Assembly (NCBI GenBank): GCA_951813085.1
Contig: OX638348.1
Location: forward strand, 2,055,627 to 2,119,626
Source of the DNA: an uncultured Opitutaceae bacterium
GTDB lineage: Bacteria; Verrucomicrobiota; Verrucomicrobiia; Opitutales; Opitutaceae
Reading direction: 5' to 3'
Length of the DNA stretch: 64,000 bases
The notes below the pieces were generated by a model, which made no database searches, was not told the origin of the DNA, and saw nothing but the letters and a program-made list of their open reading frames with translations. Both the position numbers and the translations under genes were made by a program. Positions 29,940-37,586 of the stretch are shown in pieces. Position 1 is the stretch's first letter, and the number at the start of each line of letters is the position of its first letter.

Positions 29940-30368
29940 TTACAGACCTCGCCCTATATCTTTAGAAAACAAGGGAGCGTTCTCATAATGCTGCAAGTCA
30001 ACTACGCTACCCTTTTCATGCCTCACTTCCATCACATCGAAACGGAACGAGTGAGGGGCCGGCTTCAGCTGAGCAAGGTAGGCGCGGCAGACACGCCTTA
30101 GCGCCTTACGCTTTCGCTGGTCAATCGAGTCGTAGCCCCCTACTAGCGCGCTGGCAGTGCGGGTTCGTGTTTCAATGAATACAAGCACGGACCCATCCAT
30201 GCACACCAGGTCGATCTCATCCTTTCCCGCTCTCCAGTTGCGAGCGAGAACACGAAAGCGCTTCCGTTTCAGAAATCGTTCTGCTTCCAATTCGCCCATT
30301 CGCCCGATCTGCGAACGTTCGGATTCGGACGAACGCTTCAACCATCCAAGAATTCCCCACGCTTTCAA
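29940..30368 (-). CDS. YraN/UPF0102 family nuclease-like protein
   Basis: This 142-residue protein has the family layout: GRMGELEAERFLKRKRFRVL, then ARNWRAGKDEIDLVCMDGSV, LVFIETRTR and QRKRKALRRVCRAYLA. The fold is of the PD-(D/E)XK endonuclease type. The usual core is E-I-D-L ... F-V-E-V-K-x-R; here it reads FIETRTR, so the active-site Lys is Arg (residue 67). This may reduce or remove nuclease activity. It is encoded six bases after smc on the same strand, so the two are probably co-transcribed. Confidence 0.85.
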   Translation of the reverse strand: MKAWGILGWLKRSSESERSQIGRMGELEAERFLKRKRFRVLARNWRAGKDEIDLVCMDGSVLVFIETRTRTASALVGGYDSIDQRKRKALRRVCRAYLAQLKPAPHSFRFDVMEVRHEKGSVVDLQHYENAPLFSKDIGRGL

Positions 30369-30374
30369 TTGGAT

Positions 30375-33300
30375 CTAGGCCAGTACTGGCTCTTGCTCGA
30401 GCTGGAGGCTTACGAGATCGGAATCGTCATGCTCGGAGTTGAATTTCATGGATACAACCTTGGAAACGCCCTTCTCTTCCATCGTCACTCCATAGATCGC
30501 TTCCGCGGCCTGAATGGTGCGCTTGTTGTGCGTTATAATGATGAACTGGGACTGATCCGTGAATTGCTTCAGCAATCCAGTAAAACGACCAATATTCGAT
30601 TCATCGAGCGGCGCGTCCAATTCGTCAAGGAGACAGAATGGGCTTGGTTTCACCATATAGATAGCGAATAGCAATCCTACCGTAGTCATGGTCCGTTGCC
30701 CCCCGGAGAGCAATGAAATGTTCTTCAGTCGCGTACCTAGTGGTTGAGCGACAATGTCGATACCGCTTTCCAGCACATCTTCGGACTCGATGAGTCGAAG
30801 ATCCGCTTTACCTCCTCCAAACAGAGTCTGGAAGGTATGCTTGAAATTCGCTTGTATCTGGCTGAAGGTCTCCGAGAACTGTTCGCGAGATTTCAAGTTA
30901 ATCTCCTCAATGGCTTCAACAAGCTTGTCGCGAGAGGTAATCAAATCATCGCTTTGCGTCTTCAGGAATAGATGCCTTTCGCGCAATTCTCCATATTCCT
31001 CGATCGCATCTGTATTCACGGCTCCCATACCCTGCACGCGCTTGCGCAAGGACTTGATTTCAGACTTTATTTTGCTCCAATTGATGGAGTCCAATTCAGC
31101 GAGCTCTTCTTCGGTGGGCGTTTGGGGAGCGTTTTGACCCAATTCAGTACCAGCAGGTTCTCCATCGGGCTCTTCGCTCTCTTCCACAACGCTTTCTTCA
31201 GCAGCTAAGTTCTCGTCGCCACCTGATGGTTCGTCGCCCTCCACTATAGCGTCTCCTTCCAATTCGGCTGCGATAGGCGCGTCCAAATCCAGCTTGGGCA
31301 AATTATCCACCGGCTCGCGAGACTTCCAGATTTCAAATTTCCAGTCGACAAGGCGAAGATCGATTCCGTACTCGCGCTCGGTTTCCTCCAGCACGAATTC
31401 TAGCCGCGAGCGTTTTTCCGCGAGTTGAATATGCTGATTGCTCAAGCTGGATCGAACGTCCTCGACTTTCTCGCGTGCATAGGCCTGCTCCTTCTCGAGA
31501 ATTCCGACCTTATCTTCGATGGAAGCAAGCGTCTCCCTTGTCTTTTCTACAACCACTTTCGATTCAGCCAACTCAGTATTCAATGATTCGCTACGTTCTG
31601 CAGATCCATCAATAGCCTCTTGCTGTTCTACGATCTGAGTCTCCCATTGCTCGATATCAGCCGTTTTCGACTTGATCAACATGGAGAGCTCGGTCCGTCT
31701 CTGATCAATTTCGACGAAGCCTTGCTCCAGCATATCCAACTTTTGCTTCTTCTCTTGCAAATCGAATTTCGCTTGCGACAACGCTTCTCTTTTCTCGTCC
31801 CGCTCCAATCGAATTTCCACGATAGAGGCTTCCAAGGATTCCAGCTCTTTCCGGGCGCCATCGAGAGATTCCTGACTGGCAGTCATGCGGGCGCGAGCAG
31901 ACTCCAGCTTCTCCGATGAATGCGAAAGCGTTTCGTCCAGGAGCGCTTTTTCCTTCTCGAGGCGATCCGCTTTTTGCGATTGGTCCTGAAGCGTTTTTTC
32001 GGCATTGCGAACTTCCGCCTGGAGTCGAGAAAGCTCTTCGCTGTTCTCTCCAATTTGCTTGCGATACAATTCCACGGATTCCTCCGCATCTTCAAGCGCC
32101 TTATTGATTCCCTCCGCTTTCTCTCGGGCCTTCGCCAACGATTTCTGGTCTGTCTCCAGCTCCTTGCTCGTTTGCTTCAGCTCGATCTCTCTCTGCAGGA
32201 TACTTGAATTCTTCGCCTTCTTATACCCCCCAGTCACTAGCCCGCGCGAATCTACAGATTCTCCCTTCTTGGAAGCGACCTGCAGAAAGCGGAATTCACT
32301 ATTCGATTCCCACCACTTCAGGAAAGCAGCCATGTCCTCGACGACATAGCTCGCCGACAAGACTGATTTCAATGCTTCCTGCCCCTTGCCTAATGACACG
32401 AAATCCAGAGCGGGGACAAGCCAATCAGGCAACTCCGAAGCCGGAACCGCCTGTCCACCGATTGTCTGCAATTTAACGCAAACGCGGCCAATCTCACGCT
32501 CTTCCAGTTGCTTAAATACCTCAATAACAGTATCCGCATCCCCGACGGAAACGGCTTCGATCGCCGACCCGAGCAAGGCTTCCATAGCCTGGCCATATCC
32601 ATTTTTTACGGACAGATTTGCCGCGATAGGAGCGAATGCCTTGCCTCCCAAATCACCCTTCATCTTACCCTTTAATAATGCTTTGGCGCCTTCGCCATAG
32701 CCTTCGAGCTTCTCTTGCAATTGCTGCAGGAGTTTTACTCGCGCAGTTTTCTGGGCAACGGTTCGGTCGAGCTCTTGGATTTCTACCTGCGATTGTCGAA
32801 AGGCGTCACGCTTTTCATTCACGCTTTCTCGACCCGCTTCCAGAGCGGCTTCAAGCTCACTCTTGCGCGCCTCTGCTTCCTCAGCGCCTTTCTTGAAGGC
32901 GTCGAGCGCCGATTGCGACTCGGCATGCCCTTTCGATTGCTCGTCGAGTTCATTGGCTACTTGCTCAAGACGATTTGAGCTCGTTCCGGTTTCGACCTCG
33001 AGCAGCGACATTTGCTCACGACTTTGGTGAAGCTCTTTTTCCGCTTCCTGGGCTTGGGTCCTGAGTGTCTGAAAGGAGCGTTCGGAGGTCTCAAGACGCG
33101 ATTCGATTCCCGAGAGCTCTCGATTGCGCTCTTGAAAGATCTCGTCGGAATTTCCCAGTACATCCAGATGGAGCTGCTTGTCGGCCGAATGCTCGTCAAG
33201 CCGCGCCGCGAATTCGCCAATTTGAGCTTCAAAGGACGTTATTTCCGCCTGCGCTTGCTCAATCCGCTCCTTCATCGAAGTAATGCGAATTTCCGCCATA

Positions 33301-34214
33301 TGGGATTGGTTGGCGACTTGCTCCTTGGCGCTTCGCAAATCGAATACTGCCTGCTGGGCGTCCTGTATCTTCTGTATCAGCGCTTGACGCTCTTCCTTGT
33401 AGACCGTGAGGCGGGACTCTTTCCCTTCCAGATCTTTCTGAAGCTCATCGACCTCTTCCTGCAGAGTCCCTGCGCTCTTGTCGATATCTCCTAGATTCGC
33501 ATTCAGCGTTCCGTATTGATATGCGCTGTAGCCGACATCCATGTGACGCAGCTTGTGGCTGAGCTTCTTGTAGCGAATTGCCTTGGTAGCCTGTCGCCTT
33601 AGGCTGCCGATTTGCCGGCTAATTTCCGCAATTACATCGGTGACGCGATCCAGATTCGTCTCCACATGGGAGAGCTTATTTAACGCTTCCTTGCGCTGGG
33701 CCTTGTACTTTGAAATTCCAGCCGCCTCTTCAAATACAGAGCGACGTTCCTCGGGTTTGGATGACAGAATTTGGTCGATCTGCCCTTGAGCCATAATGGA
33801 GTAGGATGTGCGACCGACGCCTGTATCCATAAATAGCCGTTGTATGTCCTTCAGTCGGCATGCTTTTCCGTTGATATAGTAGTTGCTGCCCCCTTCGCGA
33901 TGGACGCGACGCGTTAGCTCGACCTCATTGAAATCCTGACCTAATTCCTTTTCGCAATCCGTCAGGATGATCGAGACTTCGCAAATATTGAGTGGCTTCC
34001 TCTTGTCAGTGCCCTCGAATATCACGTCCTGCATTTTGCCCCCACGCAGAGCCTTGGCGCTCTGCTCGCCAAGCACCCAGCGAATCGCATCCGCAATATT
34101 GCTTTTGCCGCAGCCATTGGGTCCAACAACCGCAGTGACCCCGGGTTCGAAATTGAGATGAGTGGAATCGGCGAAACTTTTGAAGCCGTTTGCTTTTAGA
34201 GAGCTCAGATACAT
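30375..34214 (-). CDS. smc: Chromosome segregation ATPase SMC
   Basis: SMC compacts and organises the chromosome with ScpA and ScpB. The 1279-residue protein has an N-terminal head (LKANGFKSFADST, Walker A GPNGCGKSNIADAIRWVLGE), a long coiled coil, the hinge (about residues 510-650, KGDLGGKAFAPIAANL through VTGGYKKAKNSS), a second coiled coil, and a C-terminal head (LLSGGQRTMTTVGLLFAIYM, Walker B FCLLDELDAPLDE). Two features are unusual. The ABC signature is LSGGQRTMT rather than the common LSGGEKALT. A long acidic, Pro-rich insertion (residues about 975-1040) precedes the conserved SIxxLGxVN-like GMGAVNTDAIEEY. The frame is intact. Confidence 0.96.
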   Translation of the reverse strand: MYLSSLKANGFKSFADSTHLNFEPGVTAVVGPNGCGKSNIADAIRWVLGEQSAKALRGGKMQDVIFEGTDKRKPLNICEVSIILTDCEKELGQDFNEVELTRRVHREGGSNYYINGKACRLKDIQRLFMDTGVGRTSYSIMAQGQIDQILSSKPEERRSVFEEAAGISKYKAQRKEALNKLSHVETNLDRVTDVIAEISRQIGSLRRQATKAIRYKKLSHKLRHMDVGYSAYQYGTLNANLGDIDKSAGTLQEEVDELQKDLEGKESRLTVYKEERQALIQKIQDAQQAVFDLRSAKEQVANQSHMAEIRITSMKERIEQAQAEITSFEAQIGEFAARLDEHSADKQLHLDVLGNSDEIFQERNRELSGIESRLETSERSFQTLRTQAQEAEKELHQSREQMSLLEVETGTSSNRLEQVANELDEQSKGHAESQSALDAFKKGAEEAEARKSELEAALEAGRESVNEKRDAFRQSQVEIQELDRTVAQKTARVKLLQQLQEKLEGYGEGAKALLKGKMKGDLGGKAFAPIAANLSVKNGYGQAMEALLGSAIEAVSVGDADTVIEVFKQLEEREIGRVCVKLQTIGGQAVPASELPDWLVPALDFVSLGKGQEALKSVLSASYVVEDMAAFLKWWESNSEFRFLQVASKKGESVDSRGLVTGGYKKAKNSSILQREIELKQTSKELETDQKSLAKAREKAEGINKALEDAEESVELYRKQIGENSEELSRLQAEVRNAEKTLQDQSQKADRLEKEKALLDETLSHSSEKLESARARMTASQESLDGARKELESLEASIVEIRLERDEKREALSQAKFDLQEKKQKLDMLEQGFVEIDQRRTELSMLIKSKTADIEQWETQIVEQQEAIDGSAERSESLNTELAESKVVVEKTRETLASIEDKVGILEKEQAYAREKVEDVRSSLSNQHIQLAEKRSRLEFVLEETEREYGIDLRLVDWKFEIWKSREPVDNLPKLDLDAPIAAELEGDAIVEGDEPSGGDENLAAEESVVEESEEPDGEPAGTELGQNAPQTPTEEELAELDSINWSKIKSEIKSLRKRVQGMGAVNTDAIEEYGELRERHLFLKTQSDDLITSRDKLVEAIEEINLKSREQFSETFSQIQANFKHTFQTLFGGGKADLRLIESEDVLESGIDIVAQPLGTRLKNISLLSGGQRTMTTVGLLFAIYMVKPSPFCLLDELDAPLDESNIGRFTGLLKQFTDQSQFIIITHNKRTIQAAEAIYGVTMEEKGVSKVVSMKFNSEHDDSDLVSLQLEQEPVLA

Positions 34215-34309
34215 GTAAGGGGCCGAAAATGAACGGACGCAGGGAAGCCTGACAACCTCAAATGATCATTTGTGAATAAGTCGAAGAACAACCTGGGAAT
34301 AACCGCGCC

Positions 34310-35704
34310 TCAACCATCGATTTGGCACGGAAGCATAGCGGCGTCTTCCATGCCATGGATGATTTTCTTGTCAGGAGGGCAAAACGTCGCCAAGGCGCCC
34401 GCTAGCTCGACGGAATCTCCGAATACGAAATAATAGGGATTGAGTCGCAAACGCCCCGACGCCTCATTAACCTTTCCCTCGGAAGAATAAAGCGGATGCG
34501 TCAAGCGAATCGATTTGTGGAATTCCTGGATGATGTAGGGATGCGTCACGGCGGCGTCGCACGCGTCTTGCAAGCTCCGCGTCCAGTCGTCCTTCGATAC
34601 GTCGTTGCCTATGACCACGCTCCGGGATCCCCACGCGGACTCATGAAAGCCTGATATCTTCAAGACGAGGTTCCGTTCCTTCTGGCTCGCTTCGGCCAAA
34701 TCCATCCAATGATGCAGGGGTTGACCTTGCGCCTGAGGACCATCGATAACGGCGCCGGGTGGGAGGGGCGCGGGATCGACGATCCACGATTTGGGAATCA
34801 GCCCATCAAGCGTCTTGCGGGACTTCTTCGGAATATTCTCCTGCCAAAACGCGCCTAGCAAATGGTGATGGTAGAGCGCTAGACCGGATTTTTCTTCGAA
34901 AAAGGGCTTGAGCGGCGGATCCAAGGCAATCTCATCATTCTCCCAAGCTTCCACAATGTACTGGGAGGTCTTAATATTCGCGAGATCGAATAACTCGAAG
35001 AAACGGTAGACTACATCTATCTTTTCAGGATTGCCGTCTATGTCGAAATAGAGCGCCCCTCCTAGGGGAAATACTTGATCCGTATGGAGACTGAATACTC
35101 GATACCCCAGCATTTGGAGACGGCTAGCCAGCCAGTCCATCTCAGGCTTGTAGGTAGCAGATTCCTCGCTCACGACAATCGCAATCACAGGATTGTCCTT
35201 GCTCGGGGAAAGCGATGCGAGCCGTCGATAAAACGTCTTTTCCATGGAGCCATTTCCTCCAAGGATCGATCGATTTAGATTCGCTTCGTATAAAGCATTC
35301 AAATACGCGGTTAGTCCGATACCGCCAGGAACTGAATCCAGTTCGGTAACTTTGAACCCATCTTCCGTAACAAGCAAATCGGGCCGAATAACGGGAGAAA
35401 TGCGCCCTTTGCATTTCTTGCTGCGGCTGATTCGCGTCAATTCCTCAGGCTTGCCCCTGTCTAAATAGTCCGCCACCCAGGGAGCGAACAATTCCTTGTT
35501 CCTCAGGATCTTTTTTTCGTCAGAAGTACGTGAATACAGAATCTCCAAAGCCTTGTAGAAATCAAGGCACGCGGTCCCAATCTCCTCCAACTCATCTACG
35601 ATCTCCTTGCTCAACTTCCAAGGTTCTGGCGAAGTTCGCCAGGTCTTTCCCTCGAAAAGCTCCTGCTGCGCAAACGCCTCCTGTAACTCCTTATACTCCA
35701 TCAC
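34310..35704 (-). CDS. Conserved protein of unknown function, possible ATP-grasp-like enzyme
   Basis: This encodes 464 residues with no signal peptide. I do not recognise a named family. The segment VIRPDLLVTEDGFKVTELDS, VPGGIGLTAYLN resembles the 'D-x-x-x-T-x-D-G-x-K-V-x-E-x-N' core of circularly permuted ATP-grasp and glutathionylspermidine-synthase-like proteins, and LVLKISGFHESAWGSRSVVI could be the nucleotide-binding Lys strand. IIQEFHKSIRLTHPLY and RLRLNPYYFVFGD look like a metal- and substrate-binding C-terminal part. This suggests a carboxylate-amine ligase, but is inference. It starts three bases after the prfB stop and lies 95 bp before smc, so it is probably co-transcribed with prfB. 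Confidence 0.75.
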   Translation of the reverse strand: MMEYKELQEAFAQQELFEGKTWRTSPEPWKLSKEIVDELEEIGTACLDFYKALEILYSRTSDEKKILRNKELFAPWVADYLDRGKPEELTRISRSKKCKGRISPVIRPDLLVTEDGFKVTELDSVPGGIGLTAYLNALYEANLNRSILGGNGSMEKTFYRRLASLSPSKDNPVIAIVVSEESATYKPEMDWLASRLQMLGYRVFSLHTDQVFPLGGALYFDIDGNPEKIDVVYRFFELFDLANIKTSQYIVEAWENDEIALDPPLKPFFEEKSGLALYHHHLLGAFWQENIPKKSRKTLDGLIPKSWIVDPAPLPPGAVIDGPQAQGQPLHHWMDLAEASQKERNLVLKISGFHESAWGSRSVVIGNDVSKDDWTRSLQDACDAAVTHPYIIQEFHKSIRLTHPLYSSEGKVNEASGRLRLNPYYFVFGDSVELAGALATFCPPDKKIIHGMEDAAMLPCQIDG

Positions 35705-35707
35705 TCG

Positions 35708-36851
35708 CTAGTCATCCATTTGGATATCTTTATTGCGATGCCGTGGGGAACCCGCGCGCAGCCAGGCATTGATAAACTTGTCGATATCCCCATCCATCAC
35801 GCCTTGAACATTCCCCGTATCCACACCCGTACGAAGGTCCTTCACCATCTGATAGGGCTGAAACACATAGCTTCGGATTTGATTGCCCCAACCAATTTCA
35901 CCTTTTTCTCCATAAACTTTTTCCAATTCCGAACGCTTCTCGTCCTCAAGTTTTTCATACAGACGGGCCTTAAGCATCTTCATCGCCGTGGCTCGATTCT
36001 TGTGCTGGGAACGCTCCGTTTGGCAGGCCGCCACAACTCCAGTAGGAATGTGCGTTAGGCGAACCGCAGAATCGGTCTTGTTTACGTGCTGCCCCCCCTT
36101 GCCGCTTGCTCGATAAGTGTCCTCGCGCAAATCCTTGTCCTCAATTTCAATCTCGATGTCGTCCTCGATTTCCGCAACCACATCCACTGCGCAAAACGAA
36201 GTATGCCGCCGGGCGTTCGAATCGAAGGGACTGATACGGACCAGACGATGAACGCCGCGTTCCGCATTCGCATAGCCATAGGCATTGGGGCCTTCTATTA
36301 GAAGCGTCACTTTAGAAAGACCCGCTTCCTCGCCCGGAAGAATGTCGATCAGCTCCGTCTTGAATTCTTGTCGTTCCGCCCAGCGGCTATACATGCGAAA
36401 AAGCATATCCGCCCAATCGCAAGACTCCGTGCCGCCCGCGCCCGCATTGATGCTGAGCAAGGCATTGCAGTGGTCATGAGGCCCCTTCAAGTAGCACTGT
36501 ATCTCGAGTTCGTCGAGTTCGCTCTTAAGCGACTCCGCAGCTTCATGAAGCTCGTTCGCCTCTTCAGAATTTTCATCGACTTCCTCTTCCTCCAGCAGCT
36601 CTTCCATGGCTTGAGCATCGTCGAATTTCTTTTTGAATTCGGTCAGGCTATTTACGATGCGCTTGAGCTGGTTCGCTTCGTTGATCACCACCTGGGCGGC
36701 TTTCTGGTCGTCCCAAAATCCATCAGCAGCCATCTTCTCTTCAAGGGCTGCGATTTGATCCCGTTTCCCATCGACGTCAAAGATACCTCCACAAGTAGCC
36801 GGCGCGCTTCTCTATTTCTTCATGCAAAGTCTTCGTCTCTGGCTTAATCAT
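35708..36851 (-). CDS. prfB: Peptide chain release factor 2, with programmed +1 frameshift
   Basis: RF2 ends translation at UAA and UGA. The first 24 codons start at ATG 36851 ([20 protein letters not shown] ...) and reach CTT-TGA (36782-36777). A +1 shift gives [20 protein letters not shown] and the main frame, which is open to the end. The recoding signal is the classic one: an internal AGG-containing Shine-Dalgarno-like stretch (TGGAGG) three bases before CTT TGA C. The main frame has the stop-codon recognition SPF motif ([15 protein letters not shown]) and the catalytic GGQ ([16 protein letters not shown]). Low RF2 raises the frameshift and so its own synthesis. The following gene starts three bases after the stop. 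Confidence 0.96.
36775..36795 (-). promoter_or_regulatory. prfB +1 frameshift signal
   Basis: On the minus strand the stretch reads TGGAGGTATCTTTGAC. The purine block is the internal ribosome-binding-like element, CTT is the slippery codon (36782-36780) and TGA (36779-36777) followed by C is the poorly terminated stop. Spacing and bases match the known RF2 autoregulation signal. Confidence 0.95.
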
Positions 36852-36970
36852 AAGCGCAGCAGATTGGGAAGTTCTCCAAATGAGATCAAGATCGGAGAAC
36901 AAAAGTCTCTTTGGGAATGCGAGCTAGAATCCTCAGGACGCAACAGAGCGAACGGGTAAATCCGTTTCGC

Positions 36971-37462
36971 CTACTCCTCGACGTTGATACTGTGAAGCTC
37001 TTGAGAGAAGATTCGGATCATGCGATCGACCGTTTCAAGAATCGCTTCTGGACAGTTAGCGATTCCCATCGATTCCCGCTCCCAAGTGCTCAAGGCCATT
37101 GAAACTGAGGTATTCTTGGGTCTCTCAAGGGCTGCCATCTCGCGCAGCTTCAAAGTAACCGAGTACAAATGGCTCGGTCTCTGGGCATGGGCAACGTTGA
37201 CGCCCAGTTCTAGGTAGGGACGTCCAGGCAGGACTTCCAGCTCCCCTTCCGAGAAGACGCGTACCTGCAGCTCGTCCAATTGGGCCATCACGTGCTGCTC
37301 TAGAATCGCTTCATCCAGGTCGAAGTGATTTGACCGCACGTGCAATGGCCGCACTTCGAGACCGACTCCTTGAAGGCCTTGGAGCAGGCTCTCGCTATAC
37401 TCCTCCTCTCCTATCGCTGCGACAGAAAACAAGGCAAGCGCAACTGAGGCGACATACTTCAT
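36971..37462 (-). CDS. Exported protein of unknown function
   Basis: This encodes 163 residues from ATG 37462, chosen because a signal peptide follows at once (MKYVASVALALFSVAAIGEE). The longer frame to 37576 has no leader-like start. The mature part reads LLQGLQGVGLEVRPLHVRSN, then VFSEGELEVLPGRPYLELGV, YSVTLKLREMAALERPKNTS and a final amphipathic helix ending IFSQELHSINVEE. The pattern of alternating strands and a late helix is like small periplasmic proteins with an ABC-transporter-auxiliary or CsgG-like fold, but no family was recognised. It is divergent from the helicase gene at 37587. Confidence 0.72.
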   Translation of the reverse strand: MKYVASVALALFSVAAIGEEEYSESLLQGLQGVGLEVRPLHVRSNHFDLDEAILEQHVMAQLDELQVRVFSEGELEVLPGRPYLELGVNVAHAQRPSHLYSVTLKLREMAALERPKNTSVSMALSTWERESMGIANCPEAILETVDRMIRIFSQELHSINVEE

Positions 37463-37586
37463 CCTAATACGTCTAAACGGCATTTCAGGCACGAAATTAA
37501 GTTTTCGACCCCAGTTGGGAAAATAGGGCTCGTGGAATTGTCCCAGGAGCTTGATATCGAGAAGCGATCCCTCCACGTTCCCACCA

